Counted from the first letter of the stretch, positions 50,085 through 60,081 are shown. The stretch is 64,000 bases of DNA from CAKRJP01 sp963634745 (GCA_963634745.1 CAVHCX010000010.1:25743-89742); one strand, 5' to 3'. Made by a program: numbers and translations. The notes: generated from the letters alone by a model not told the origin.

Positions 50085-51398
50085 CTAGTCTCTAATATAT
50101 TTCATCCACTCTTTAATGTCCTTCTCATAACCATTATCCCCCGGATGATAGAAGCTTTCGTCCTTAATCTCCTCCGGCAAATATTGCTGATCCACGTAAT
50201 GCTTGGGATAATCATGGGCATACTTATATCCCACTCCATGGCCTAATTTCCCGGAAGATTTATAGTGGGCATCCTGTAAGTGAGCGGGCACGGTGGTCTT
50301 ATGATGTTTTACATTATCCATTGCCGCATAAATAGCATTGACTGCGGAGTTGCTCTTGGGAGCCGTTGCCACATAGAGCACAGCCTGAGACAAGATAATC
50401 TGCGCCTCGGGCATTCCCACCCGCTCCACGGCCTGGGCCGCAGACACGGCCAGCATCAGGGCTCTTGGATCTGCATTTCCCACATCCTCAGCAGCACAGA
50501 TCATAATCCTCCTGGCAATAAATTTAATATCTTCCCCTGCATAGAGCATTTTCGCCAGATAGTAAACGGCCGCATCCGGATCAGACCCTCGCATGCTTTT
50601 AATAAAGGCTGAAATAGTATCGTAGTGGTTGTCTCCATCCTTATCATAGCGGACGACCCTCTTTTGAATACACTCTGATGCCACCTCCAGGCTGATATGT
50701 ATGATTCCATCCTCACTTCTTTTGGTGGTCAAGACGCCAAGCTCTATGGCATTTAAGGCATTTCTTGCATCTCCCCCTGCAATATCCGCAAGGAAGTCTA
50801 GGGCATCCTCATCAATCTGTGCCTCGTAGCTTCCCATACCTTTTTCTTTGTCGGAAAGAGCTCTTAATAATAAAGTCTTTATATCTTCTTTACTTAAGGG
50901 ATAAAGCTCAAAGATACTGGACCTGGAGATCAAGGCTCCGTTTACTTCGAAATAAGGATTTTCTGTGGTAGCTCCGATTAGGATCAGGGTCCCATCCTCC
51001 ACAAAGGGCAGTAAATAATCCTGCTGACTCTTATTAAATCGATGGATCTCATCCACAAAGAGAATGGTCTTTTTCTGATACATTCCCAGAGTATCCTTGG
51101 CCTTTTTTACCACTTCTTCCATGTCCTTTTTCCCGGCCACTGTTGCGTTGATCTGGGTAAATTCTGCGCTGGTGGTATTGGCGATGACCTTAGCCAAGGT
51201 AGTTTTTCCTGTTCCCGGAGGTCCATAAAAAATAATGGAGCTGATTTTATCTGCCTGAATGGCCCGATACAAAAGCTTGTCCTTTCCAATAATATGCTGC
51301 TGCCCTACCACCTCATCTAGGGTCACCGGTCGCAGTCTGGAAGCCAGGGGCGCCTCCTTATCCATATTTTTTTCTCTCATATAATCAAAAAGATCCAC
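50085..51398 (-). CDS. rarA: Replication-associated recombination protein A (RarA/MgsA)
   Basis: A 437-residue AAA+ ATPase. DEVVGQQHIIGK is the typical start block, FYGPPGTGKTTLAK the Walker A, LFVDEIHRFNKSQQD the Walker B, and GATTENPYFEVN sensor 1. The C-terminal region with SMRGSDPDAAVYYLAKML and GHGVGYKYAHDYP is specific to the RarA family. It acts at stalled replication forks. Its own promoter is not evident. Confidence 0.95.
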   Translation of the reverse strand: MDLFDYMREKNMDKEAPLASRLRPVTLDEVVGQQHIIGKDKLLYRAIQADKISSIIFYGPPGTGKTTLAKVIANTTSAEFTQINATVAGKKDMEEVVKKAKDTLGMYQKKTILFVDEIHRFNKSQQDYLLPFVEDGTLILIGATTENPYFEVNGALISRSSIFELYPLSKEDIKTLLLRALSDKEKGMGSYEAQIDEDALDFLADIAGGDARNALNAIELGVLTTKRSEDGIIHISLEVASECIQKRVVRYDKDGDNHYDTISAFIKSMRGSDPDAAVYYLAKMLYAGEDIKFIARRIMICAAEDVGNADPRALMLAVSAAQAVERVGMPEAQIILSQAVLYVATAPKSNSAVNAIYAAMDNVKHHKTTVPAHLQDAHYKSSGKLGHGVGYKYAHDYPKHYVDQQYLPEEIKDESFYHPGDNGYEKDIKEWMKYIRD

Positions 51399-51451
51399 GA
51401 TTTCATCCCTCCTTCATGTCACAAATAAGATCCACAAAAAACATCCGCCTT

Positions 51452-52021
51452 TTATTTATTCTTCTTGACGCTCCAGCCAAAGGTTCCCAATTTCTTTCCA
51501 AGTTCTAAATATTCTCCGTGGGAATAAGCTAAAAGCCCCATCTTACTTAGTTCAAGCTTGCCCGTCTTATTCATATAGGAATCCTCCACCTGAACTGCCA
51601 CCACATTTGCGATAAACATATCATGGGATCCCAAACGCTTAATCTCTGAAACCTTACACTCTATATTGACCGGGCTTTCTGCTATGGTAGGGGCATAGGC
51701 AAGCTTGCTACTTTTCCCCTTGGTAAGTTTCATTTCCTTCCACTTATCCACATCCTTGCCGGACCTGACTCCACACCAGTCTGTGGCATAGGCTAGTTTG
51801 CCGGTCGTCAAATTCACTACAAACTCACCGCTTTCTTCTATAATATGGTGGGAATACCTTTCCGGCCTTACGGAAATATAAAGCATGGGAGGATTGGTGC
51901 AGATGGTTCCGGTCCATGCTACCGTTAATATATTATCTTCCCCGGAAGAATTTCCACAGCTTACCATAGCAGCCGGCAAAGGATAAACCATATTTCCGGG
52001 TTTCCAAATTTGTTTACTCAT
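51452..52021 (-). CDS. Flavin reductase family protein
   Basis: A 189-residue protein of the flavin-reductase-like FMN-binding split barrel. AAMVSCGNSSGEDNILTVAWTGTICTNPPMLYISVRPERYSH is the family's N-terminal block. Such proteins bind FMN and reduce flavins or serve as electron carriers; the partner is unknown. Monocistronic. Confidence 0.88.
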   Translation of the reverse strand: MSKQIWKPGNMVYPLPAAMVSCGNSSGEDNILTVAWTGTICTNPPMLYISVRPERYSHHIIEESGEFVVNLTTGKLAYATDWCGVRSGKDVDKWKEMKLTKGKSSKLAYAPTIAESPVNIECKVSEIKRLGSHDMFIANVVAVQVEDSYMNKTGKLELSKMGLLAYSHGEYLELGKKLGTFGWSVKKNK

Positions 52022-52103
52022 AGTGCATACTCCTTCAAAGCAAATATGTAACTTCCAAGAGCTTACTTTAACATATCTGCCTTAAATTTAAAAGTTACAC
52101 ATG

Positions 52104-52145
52104 AAAAATCGACCTTTGTCAGCAAGCATTCAAAGGTCGATTTCT
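52104..52145 (-). terminator. Terminator after the pyrophosphatase gene
   Basis: AAATCGACCTTTG / CAAAGGTCGATTT stem with a T-run on the minus strand. Confidence 0.85.
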
Positions 52146-52166
52146 TCACTTTATCCCTTTATTATT

Positions 52167-53825
52167 TTACTCATTCAAGACATTCATCAAAGATGGAATC
52201 AATTGTTTCTTTCTTGATACCACCCCTTCTAATACCACCTTGTCATAATCATCCGGCAAATTGAAGGCCTGTATTGCTTTTAATTCTGCCGACTCTCCAC
52301 AGCAGATGAGCTCTGTACTCTCCTTCAAAATATCTGTCAGCATAAAGAAGATCATTTGCAGGCCGTTTTCCTTCATAACCTGGGGCAAATGTGGCTCCAG
52401 CAAATCTCTGGCTTCTTTTAATTCATCCGGGTTTACGGAACTGATCTGGCCTACTCCAAAGATTATATTATTTCCGGCCTTAAACTGCTTAAAATCCTGG
52501 AAGCAGATTTCATCTGCACTCTTTCCTTTCAAATTGCTTCCGGCTGTAAACATCTCCTGAGCGATCTCTTCCAAATTGATATTGGCAATCTTTGCCAGGC
52601 GCTTTGCAATGCTCTCATCCAATCGGGTGCAGGTTGGGGAGCGGAACAATAAGGTGTCGGAAATAATAGCGCAGCACAAAAGGCCTGCGATCTCCGGTGT
52701 GATCGTTACCTCATTTTCCTCATACATCTGATAGATAATCGTTGCTGTACAACCAACCGGCTGGTTTCTGAAATAAAGAGGAGCCGCTGTCTCAAGATTT
52801 CCCAAGCGGTGGTGGTCGATGATCTCCACGATATCTGCCTCCTCGATACCATCTACTGCCTGGTTCTTCTCATTGTGGTCTACCAGGACTACCTTTTTCT
52901 TACGATTTAAAAGGAAACGTCTGCGGGAGATAAAGCCCTGGAACTTTCCTTCCTCATCAAGGACCGGGAACTCACGGTACTTCTTCTGGCGCATAATATC
53001 CCGGATATCATCCACAAAATCCAGCATTCTAAAAGTAGTAAGTGGCATCTTGGTCATATATTCCTTAACCGGAATACTTTGATTAATAAGTCTGGCCACG
53101 CTGAAGGTATCATAAGGGGATTGGATAACGGCAATGCCCTTTTCCTTCGCCCGCTTTACTACTTCCGGAGAAACTTCCTCTCCATCTCTTGGCGTACAAA
53201 TTACCATGCAACTAACATTAATATCAATGGCAACCATCTGGGACTCATAGAGGTTTCCCAAAATAACCAGATCATCCGGGTCAATGAGTTTTCTCATGAC
53301 CTCTGCATCGGATGCTGCAATCTGCACCTTTCCCTTAGAGAAAAAGTCCTGCTCATCGCCTGTAAGCATCTTTCCGTTCAAGGTCTTCATAATGGTATGA
53401 TAGGGGGTCTTGGCTCTTGACAAGATGCTATTATCAATCACATCCATGTAGGATGTAGCAATATCACTGGTAGAAATAACTCCCACAAGTTCCTTACTAT
53501 TAAGAACCGGAATGGTTTTATTTCCCTCGGTCTTCATCTGATCCCAGGCATCTCGGATAGAAACGGTAGGACTTACCCCCTCTACCTGCAGAAGCTCAAT
53601 ATCCTTCACCTGCAATTGTACCGTATCAAGAAGCGGCGGTGTATGGATCCCAAATCGTTTCAATACATATTCCGTCTCTGTGTTGAGTCGTCCCGCCCGT
53701 CTTGGCACATACTCTTCTCCTGTAACCTCTTGCTTTAAATGCGCATAGGCAATGGCGGAGCAGATGGAATCTGTGTCTGGATTTTTATGACCCACAACAT
53801 AGATCTTTTCATTTCTTTTACTCAT
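52167..53825 (-). CDS. ppaC: Manganese-dependent inorganic pyrophosphatase with CBS and DRTGG domains
   Basis: A 552-residue family II pyrophosphatase. The DHH part begins VVGHKNPDTDSICSAIAYA (metal-binding His and Asp). An insert of about 240 residues follows: CBS 1 (near TVSIRDAWDQM to LVGVISTSDIA), a DRTGG domain (about 140-240), and CBS 2 (near YREFPVLDEEGKFQGFISRRR). The DHH half resumes with IVEIIDHHRLG, and a DHHA2 domain ends it. In studied clostridial enzymes adenine nucleotides bind the CBS domains and set activity. Monocistronic. Confidence 0.94.
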   Translation of the reverse strand: MSKRNEKIYVVGHKNPDTDSICSAIAYAHLKQEVTGEEYVPRRAGRLNTETEYVLKRFGIHTPPLLDTVQLQVKDIELLQVEGVSPTVSIRDAWDQMKTEGNKTIPVLNSKELVGVISTSDIATSYMDVIDNSILSRAKTPYHTIMKTLNGKMLTGDEQDFFSKGKVQIAASDAEVMRKLIDPDDLVILGNLYESQMVAIDINVSCMVICTPRDGEEVSPEVVKRAKEKGIAVIQSPYDTFSVARLINQSIPVKEYMTKMPLTTFRMLDFVDDIRDIMRQKKYREFPVLDEEGKFQGFISRRRFLLNRKKKVVLVDHNEKNQAVDGIEEADIVEIIDHHRLGNLETAAPLYFRNQPVGCTATIIYQMYEENEVTITPEIAGLLCCAIISDTLLFRSPTCTRLDESIAKRLAKIANINLEEIAQEMFTAGSNLKGKSADEICFQDFKQFKAGNNIIFGVGQISSVNPDELKEARDLLEPHLPQVMKENGLQMIFFMLTDILKESTELICCGESAELKAIQAFNLPDDYDKVVLEGVVSRKKQLIPSLMNVLNE

Positions 53826-54016
53826 AAACTTGTTCGTTCTCCCTTATTGTAAATATTCACAAGGGTTCAAAGCTTTCCGGTTAAAATTATGAAAATTTTT
53901 AATCCTCCAGCTTTAAACCTGTGTAAAACCCTGGTGTTTTTCTACAAATTACACAAAGCCTTTATATTAAGAGTGCCATTTTTCAACGATTTAGTCAACC
54001 TTTTCAAACTTATTTA

Positions 54017-54025
54017 TGGTACAAT
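54017..54025 (+). promoter_or_regulatory. Extended -10 promoter of the S1-domain gene
   Basis: TG-G-TACAAT, 48 bases before the start codon. Confidence 0.5.
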
Positions 54026-54072
54026 ATTAAGTACATAAATCCTAAAGATGGGATGAAGAAAGGAAATATACT

Positions 54073-54762
54073 ATGAGTGAAGAATTATTACAAGAAGAGC
54101 TGGAAAAAGAGCCACAGACCATGGCAGATTTAGAGGACCATTTTGACGATGCCAATCCATGGAATGTAGTTACTTCCTATATGGAGAAGGGCACCATTCT
54201 CCCGGTAAAGGTAGAAGGGATCGTAAACGGCGGTGCCATTGCAATGGTGGAAGGCCTTCGTGGATTTATCCCGGCATCCAGACTGTCACTGTCTTACATT
54301 GAGGATTTGGAAACTTACCTTCTAAAAGATATCGAGGTAAAGGTCATTGATGTAGACCAGGCAAACAACCGCTTAGTTCTTTCAGCCAGAGAGATCTTAA
54401 AGGAGAAAGAAGAAAAGGAAAAGGCTGCAAAGATTGCCTCTATCCAAGTGGGAAGCATTATGACAGGTACTGTCGAGAGCCTGCAAAACTATGGTGCCTT
54501 TGTTCGCCTTGAGGATGGTTTATCAGGACTGGTACATGTTTCCCAGATCAGCCAGAAACGTATTAAATTTCCAAAAGATGTCCTGGAAAAGGGTCAGGAA
54601 GTTACTGTTAAGGTCATTGGCATCAAGGACGGAAAGATCAGCCTCAGTATGAAAGCTTTAGAGGAAGCAGCCGAGGAAGAGCCGGAAGTAAAGGTTGAAA
54701 TTCCAAAGGCTGAAAATATCGGAACCAGCCTCGGAGACTTATTTAAAAATTTAAAATTCTAG
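54073..54762 (+). CDS. S1 RNA-binding domain protein (two S1 domains)
   Basis: A 229-residue protein with two S1 domains (about residues 34-110 and 125-195; the second is the better match, MTGTVESLQNYGAFVRLEDGLSGLVHVSQIS). Acidic N- and C-terminal arms. It is annotated in relatives as an S1-like ribosomal protein, but with two domains it is smaller than true S1 and closer to the general-stress or YhgF-independent S1 proteins. Role: RNA binding, details unknown. Confidence 0.82.
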   Translation: MSEELLQEELEKEPQTMADLEDHFDDANPWNVVTSYMEKGTILPVKVEGIVNGGAIAMVEGLRGFIPASRLSLSYIEDLETYLLKDIEVKVIDVDQANNRLVLSAREILKEKEEKEKAAKIASIQVGSIMTGTVESLQNYGAFVRLEDGLSGLVHVSQISQKRIKFPKDVLEKGQEVTVKVIGIKDGKISLSMKALEEAAEEEPEVKVEIPKAENIGTSLGDLFKNLKF

Positions 54763-54826
54763 ACAAATTCCCAAACAAAATTCCGGACACGAAAACTTCA
54801 TAAAAGCTTGCCCGGATACAAAAAAT

Positions 54827-54862
54827 CCCGGAGTTCTCATTTTCCTAAGAACTCCGGGTTTA
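54827..54862. terminator. Bidirectional terminator between the S1 gene and ilvE
   Basis: CCCGGAGTTCT / AGAACTCCGGG, an 11-bp perfect stem with A and T runs on either side. Confidence 0.88.
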
Positions 54863-54895
54863 TTTTTTGCTCTTAAATCTTATATCTTATTGATA

Positions 54896-55921
54896 TTAGC
54901 AGATCTCGCAGATCCATCCTTCCGGCGCTTCAATATGTCCCATCTGGATACCTGTAAGAGTATCATATAACTTCTTAGTTACAGGTCCCATCTCATCCAT
55001 TCCTGAAGGCATGCAGATTTCATTTCCATGATCTACAATCTTTCCTACCGGTGAAATAACAGCTGCTGTTCCGCAAAGACCGCACTCAGCAAAGTCTTTT
55101 ACTTCATCGAAGAAGATTTCTCTTTCTTCTACTTCCATTCCAAGATAGTGCTCTGCTACATATACGATAGAACGTCTTGTAATAGAAGGTAAGATTGTGC
55201 TGGACTTTGGTGTCACAAGCTTTCCGTCTTTTGTGATGAAGATGAAGTTTGCTCCACCGGTCTCCTCTACCTTTGTTCTGGTAGCTGCATCTAAGTACAT
55301 ATTCTCATCGTATCCCTGCTTGTGGGCATCTACGATCGCATGTAAGCTCATGGCATAGTTAAGACCTGCCTTTACATGACCGGTTCCATGCGGAGCTGCA
55401 CGGTCGAAATCACATACACGAATGGTAATTGGCTTTGCGCCGCCCTTAAAGTATGGTCCGACAGGAGTTGTAAAGATACGGAACTGATATTCATTTGCCG
55501 GCTTTACTCCGATAATTGCATCGGATCCAAACATAAATGGACGAATGTAAAGGGATGCTCCTGATCCAAAAGGTGGAACGTAAGCTGCGTTGGCTTTTAC
55601 AACCTCACGTACAGCTTCTACGAAACGGTCTTCCGGGAAGGCCGGCATCTCTAAACGTTTAGCAGAATCTGCCATACGGGATGCATTTAAGTCCGGGCGA
55701 AATACAACGATCTTTCCCTGCTCGGTTGTATAAGCCTTCATTCCTTCAAAACAAGTCTGCGCATATTGAAGTACACATGCACACTCACTCATGGTAATGG
55801 TATCGTCCTCTGTAAGAGTTCCCTCATCCCACTTACCATCTTTAAAATTAGACACATATCTCTTATCTGTCTTCATATAACCAAATCCAATGTTGCTCCA
55901 ATCAATGTTCTTCTTTTCCAT
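54896..55921 (-). CDS. ilvE: Branched-chain amino acid aminotransferase
   Basis: A fold-type IV PLP enzyme of about 341 residues, class of eukaryote-like BCATs. QTCFEGMKAY near residue 65, FGSGASLYIRPFMFGSD, VKAGLNYAMSL with the PLP lysine, and KVEETGGANFIFI are characteristic. It transfers amino groups to the ketoacids of Leu, Ile and Val. The start at 55921 has GGAGG eight bases upstream. Downstream of ilvB-ilvN by 110 bases, same strand. Confidence 0.94.
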   Translation of the reverse strand: MEKKNIDWSNIGFGYMKTDKRYVSNFKDGKWDEGTLTEDDTITMSECACVLQYAQTCFEGMKAYTTEQGKIVVFRPDLNASRMADSAKRLEMPAFPEDRFVEAVREVVKANAAYVPPFGSGASLYIRPFMFGSDAIIGVKPANEYQFRIFTTPVGPYFKGGAKPITIRVCDFDRAAPHGTGHVKAGLNYAMSLHAIVDAHKQGYDENMYLDAATRTKVEETGGANFIFITKDGKLVTPKSSTILPSITRRSIVYVAEHYLGMEVEEREIFFDEVKDFAECGLCGTAAVISPVGKIVDHGNEICMPSGMDEMGPVTKKLYDTLTGIQMGHIEAPEGWICEIC

Positions 55922-56031
55922 TGATATATCCTCCATTCCATAGACTTTTTTATCTCAAGTTTATTTCTTGATCCTTAAGCTTGTTTCATTATAATACTGT
56001 GGTTTCTAAAATTCAAGAGTGCACTCTGTTT

Positions 56032-56535
56032 TTATCGCTCCATCATGCTGATGGACTCAATTCCTACACTTCCTCCACGAACGACCTCGATATTTTTGAA
56101 TTCTTCCTTCATAAGTTTTACCACTGCATCGTTCTTTGTTGCAGTCTGAACAAATTCCATAAGAATGCTGTCTTTTCCATAATCAATGACCTTGGCTTTA
56201 AAGGTCGTAGCGATCTGGAAAAGTTCCATCTTATCATCCTTGGAACAGTCTCTGATCTTGATATACATGATCTCTTTCATTCTGACAAAAATATCTGTAA
56301 AATCAATGACCTTAATAACTTCCACCAAACGGTTTAACTGCTTTTTGATCTGTTCAAAGGTCTCATCGTCACTAACTGTAGCAATGGTCATTCTAGATAC
56401 GGTAGGATCCTCTGTGGTACCTACGGTAAGACTATCCAGGTTGTAGGATTTTCCTGAAAATAATCCTGAAATTTTTGATAATACACCTACCTGATTTTCT
56501 ACATATAAGGAAATCCATCTTTTCTTCATTTTCAT
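56032..56535 (-). CDS. ilvN: Acetolactate synthase small (regulatory) subunit
   Basis: A protein of about 167 residues with an N-terminal ACT domain (RWISLYVENQVGVLSKISGLFSGKSYNLDSLTVG) and a C-terminal domain (MELFQIATTFKAKVIDYG) typical of IlvN/IlvH. It gives valine feedback inhibition to IlvB. Start ATG 56535, after AGGTGACAGT; 29 bases follow ilvB. Confidence 0.95.
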   Translation of the reverse strand: MKMKKRWISLYVENQVGVLSKISGLFSGKSYNLDSLTVGTTEDPTVSRMTIATVSDDETFEQIKKQLNRLVEVIKVIDFTDIFVRMKEIMYIKIRDCSKDDKMELFQIATTFKAKVIDYGKDSILMEFVQTATKNDAVVKLMKEEFKNIEVVRGGSVGIESISMMER

Positions 56536-56564
56536 ACTGTCACCTAACTTTCTATGCTTCCACT

Positions 56565-58286
56565 TTAGCAATCCATAATCAGTTCTTCTAGGGTTCCGTT
56601 TGGTTTTACCATTGGATATACCAAATCCTCCGGATCAATGTCGAACTCAATAATATAAGGCGTCTTTGTACTCTTCATAGCCTCTCTGAAAGCAGGCTCA
56701 ATCTCTTCCTTCTTTGTTACATGAAGGCCCTTGGCCCCGTAAGCTTCCGCCAGTTTTTGGAACTGAGGGGTATAGGTCGGACACTCTACCTCTCCACATT
56801 TTCCCCTGCAGGCAGCCCCGGATCGAAGACAGGTCATAGAATATCTCTTTCCATAGAAAAGCTTCTGCCACTGACGAACCATTCCCAGATTGTTATTGTT
56901 GAAAATACAGCTGATAATCGGAAGTTCCTCTAAGACTGCTGTGGCGATCTCCTGGGAATTCATCTGGAATCCGCCATCTCCGGAAATAGAAATAACAGGC
57001 ACATCCGGATTTCCGATCTTAGCTCCTATGGCTCCCGGAAGTCCATAGCCCATGGTTCCTAAACCTCCGGACATAAGCAGCTTTTTCTTCTCTGTAATCT
57101 CTGCAAATTGTGCGGTAAACATTTGATGCTGTCCTACGTCCGTTACAATAATAGCCTCATCGAAAATCTCATTGATAGCACTTATAACATCCTGAGGCGT
57201 CATGATAGGCTTCTTCTTCATCTGAAGAGGGTGTTCCTTGGCCCAGCCATGGATGGTTTCCACCCACTGGTCTGTCTTGCAAGGCTCTACATATTCCAAC
57301 ATTTTTTCAATAGCATCCTTGGCATCAGCAACGATGGGGACATCTACCTGTACATTTTTAGAAATAGCCGCTGTATCAATATCAATATGAACGATCTTTG
57401 CATTTGGCGCAAAGGAATGAAGCTTTCCTGTGATTCTGTCATTAAATCGGGTTCCGATGGAAAATAAGAGGTCACATTCTGTCACTGCCATATTGCAGGC
57501 ATAGGCCCCATGCATTCCAAGATTTCCAATATAGAGGGGATGTTTGGTGGAAATTGCCCCCCGTCCCATTACAGTTGTTACAACCGGAACCTGCGTTTTA
57601 TTTACCAAGTCTGTAAATGCAGCATTTGCATGGGAAATATTAACTCCGCCACCTACTAAAAATAAGGGTTTTTTAGCGGTAGACAACATTTTAATGGCCC
57701 GCTTTAACTGTCCGACATGGGCAGAATGATTGGGCTTATAGCCTCGAATATTGACCGTTTCCGGATAATCTGCGCTTCCAAGCTCTCCCATTACATCTTT
57801 GGGAAGGTCTATAAGTACGGGGCCCGGTCTTCCTGTTCTTGCAATATAGAAGGCCTCTTTAATGATTTTACCCAGGTCTTCACGATTTCGAACAGTCACT
57901 CCGTACTTTGTAATGCTCCTCGTAATTCCTACGATATCTACCTCCTGGAAGGCATCATTACCAATCAAGTGTCTGGCCACCTGTCCGGTAAAGCATACTA
58001 GGGGTACGCTGTCATAATAGGCAGTTGCAAGTCCTGTTACCAAATTAGTAGCTCCTGGTCCACTCGTTACAAGACACACTCCAACCTTCCCCGTAGAGCG
58101 GGCATAGGCATCTGCCTCATGTACCAAAGCGACCTCCTGTCTCGGAAGAATGACCTTGGTATAATCCTGCTTATAAAGCTCATCGCTGATATCAATGGTG
58201 CAGGCTCCCGGATAGCCAAAAAGTGTATCTACCTGCTCCTCCCGCAAAGCCTTTACCAACAATTTGTTACCACTGATTTTCTTCAT
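56565..58286 (-). CDS. ilvB: Acetolactate synthase large (catalytic) subunit
   Basis: A 573-residue ThDP enzyme. LFGYPGACTIDISDELY with the catalytic Glu region (RQEVALVHEADAYAR), VCLVTSGPGATNLVTG, and the ThDP motif GDGGFQMNSQEIATA are present. It makes acetolactate for Val and Leu and acetohydroxybutyrate for Ile. First gene after a T-box. Confidence 0.96.
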   Translation of the reverse strand: MKKISGNKLLVKALREEQVDTLFGYPGACTIDISDELYKQDYTKVILPRQEVALVHEADAYARSTGKVGVCLVTSGPGATNLVTGLATAYYDSVPLVCFTGQVARHLIGNDAFQEVDIVGITRSITKYGVTVRNREDLGKIIKEAFYIARTGRPGPVLIDLPKDVMGELGSADYPETVNIRGYKPNHSAHVGQLKRAIKMLSTAKKPLFLVGGGVNISHANAAFTDLVNKTQVPVVTTVMGRGAISTKHPLYIGNLGMHGAYACNMAVTECDLLFSIGTRFNDRITGKLHSFAPNAKIVHIDIDTAAISKNVQVDVPIVADAKDAIEKMLEYVEPCKTDQWVETIHGWAKEHPLQMKKKPIMTPQDVISAINEIFDEAIIVTDVGQHQMFTAQFAEITEKKKLLMSGGLGTMGYGLPGAIGAKIGNPDVPVISISGDGGFQMNSQEIATAVLEELPIISCIFNNNNLGMVRQWQKLFYGKRYSMTCLRSGAACRGKCGEVECPTYTPQFQKLAEAYGAKGLHVTKKEEIEPAFREAMKSTKTPYIIEFDIDPEDLVYPMVKPNGTLEELIMDC

Positions 58287-58316
58287 AAAAAACCTCCTTT
58301 AAGACTCTCTCTATCC

Positions 58317-58612
58317 AAAAGAAAAGCCCTAAGCCGATATAGCTTAGGGCGAATATTACATCCGTGTTACCACCTAAATTCAGAGATTCTCTCTGCACTC
58401 TGTCAATACGGGAGACCTATAAAATCCTCCGATATTGCTTCCTTGTAACGTAGGAAAAACGTTGAAGTCTACTAAAACTGCTGTTGTTCTTTCGGTTCAC
58501 TGCTCAGAGGCTACTTCCATAAGTCCGTCACGAAGATTCTCACCAACCATCTTCTCTCTAGGCTTCAAGATACCTATGTACTCCTCCTCGTCCTTGCATT
58601 TGTCAAACAATT
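58317..58612 (-). promoter_or_regulatory. T-box riboswitch upstream of ilvB, probable GUA (Val) specifier
   Basis: On the minus strand: stem I with GAGGAGGAGTA, GAGAGAAGATGGTTGGTGAG; a specifier-loop 3' side GAA-GUA-G-CC-UCUGAG with GUA at 58512-58514; the T-box AATTTAGGTGGTAACACGG at 58362-58380; and the terminator GCCCTAAGC / GCTTAGGGC (58326-58350) with TTTTCTTTT. The codon would be valine if the usual offset applies. It fits branched-chain synthesis genes. Confidence 0.86.
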
Positions 58613-58618
58613 TTCTCT

Positions 58619-58648
58619 ATTATAACTTTTCTATTAAGAGGCTGTCAA
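58619..58648 (-). promoter_or_regulatory. Promoter of the ilvB T-box operon
   Basis: TTGACA (58643-58648), 18-base spacer, TATAAT (58619-58624). Confidence 0.8.
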
Positions 58649-58698
58649 CCATTTCTGGGGGAAGTCTTGCAAATTTTCCCATTCCCTCAAATGTCCGA

Positions 58699-59193
58699 TT
58701 ATTTTTTCAGGCGTTCATAAATCGTAAAATAATATTCCAGATCAAAATAGGTCTGCTCCTCTGTGGTTTTTATCATCTCCCAGTCAGGATCTTCATCCAG
58801 ATTTGGGAAATGGGTATCTGCCACATACTCGTGATCAATCTTTGTAATATAAGCCTTATCACAGTAAGGAAGCAGCTGCCTGTAAATACTCTCCCCTCCG
58901 ATAACAAAAATATCTTCCGATGGATATTTTTTAAGTTCCTCCAGCATTTCTTCTATGGAGTGGACTATAGTGGCTCCATTTGCCTGGTAGCTTGCATCTG
59001 TAGTTAGTACCACATTCTCTCTTTTCTTTAAAGGCTGTCCGCCCGGAAAGCTTTCCAGGGTTTTTCTTCCCATGGCTACCACCTTACCTGTGGTATGTTC
59101 CCTAAAAAATTTCATATCCTGAGGAATACTTACCAAAAGTTTATTTCCATTTCCGATTCCCCAGTTTTTATCTACCGCTACTATAATATTCAT
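58699..59193 (-). CDS. folA: Dihydrofolate reductase
   Basis: A 164-residue enzyme. MNIIVAVDKNWGIGNGNKLLVSIPQDMKFFR includes the folate-site Trp and Asp (PQDM), and AMGRKTLESFPG and DIFVIGGESIYRQLLPYCDKAYIT bind NADPH. It regenerates THF after ThyA. It follows thyA by 33 bases, an operon. Confidence 0.96.
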   Translation of the reverse strand: MNIIVAVDKNWGIGNGNKLLVSIPQDMKFFREHTTGKVVAMGRKTLESFPGGQPLKKRENVVLTTDASYQANGATIVHSIEEMLEELKKYPSEDIFVIGGESIYRQLLPYCDKAYITKIDHEYVADTHFPNLDEDPDWEMIKTTEEQTYFDLEYYFTIYERLKK

Positions 59194-59226
59194 TTGTTAA
59201 ATCTCCTTTTTAAAGCAACAAGTGTC

Positions 59227-60081
59227 TTAGATCGCTACCGGAATGTTTTTGATCTGTTCATGAGTTTCATAATCTATAAGCTTTACATCATCCGTGGTAA
59301 AATCATAGAAATCCTTAATCTCCGGATTTAGCCAAAATTTAGGTGCAGGATAAGGAGGCCTTCGAATCAATTCTTCCACCAAAGGCACATGCTTGTCATA
59401 GATATGAGCATCCGCAATCACATGTAAAAGTTCTCCCACTTCCATGTCGCAAACCTGGGCTAACATATGAAGCAGGACTGCATACTGACATACATTCCAG
59501 TTATTGGCAGTAAGTACATCGTTGGATCTTTGATTTAAGATACCATTTAAGGTTAATTTCTCATGCCCCTTCTTCTTGGTAACATTAAAGGTCATGCTGT
59601 AAGCACAGGGATAAAGATTCATTTCATGAAGGTCCTGGTGGACGTAAATATTGGTCATAATCCGCCGACTGTAGGGATTGTTTTTCAGATCATAAATAAC
59701 TCGGTCCACCTGATCAAACATTCCTTCTTTATATTGGTGCTTCAAACCTAATTGATAGCCGTAGGCCTTGCCGATGGATCCATCCTCATCGGCCCAGCTG
59801 TCCCAAATATGACTTTTCAAGTCATGAATATTGTTGGATTTCTTCTGCCAAATCCACAAAAGCTCATCGGTGCAGCTTTTAATGGCGGTCCTTCTAAGAG
59901 TCAGGGCCGGGAATTCCTTTGAAAGATCATAGCGATTTACCACTCCGAATTTCTTGATGGTATAAGCCTTACTTCCGTCCTCCCATACCGGACGAACCTT
60001 CTCCCCGCTGGTATCGGTGCCGTTATCGATGATATCTCGGCACATATTTATAAATACTGTATCTGCATAACTCATGGTCAT
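59227..60081 (-). CDS. thyA: Thymidylate synthase
   Basis: A 284-residue ThyA methylating dUMP with methylene-THF. The nucleophile Cys is in MNLYPCAYSMTFNV; LNQRSNDVLTANNWNVCQYAVLLHMLA is the next block and HVIADAHIYDKHVPLVEELIRR the C-terminal signature. The RSCD-type motif reads RSND here. Operon with folA. Confidence 0.94.
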   Translation of the reverse strand: MTMSYADTVFINMCRDIIDNGTDTSGEKVRPVWEDGSKAYTIKKFGVVNRYDLSKEFPALTLRRTAIKSCTDELLWIWQKKSNNIHDLKSHIWDSWADEDGSIGKAYGYQLGLKHQYKEGMFDQVDRVIYDLKNNPYSRRIMTNIYVHQDLHEMNLYPCAYSMTFNVTKKKGHEKLTLNGILNQRSNDVLTANNWNVCQYAVLLHMLAQVCDMEVGELLHVIADAHIYDKHVPLVEELIRRPPYPAPKFWLNPEIKDFYDFTTDDVKLIDYETHEQIKNIPVAI

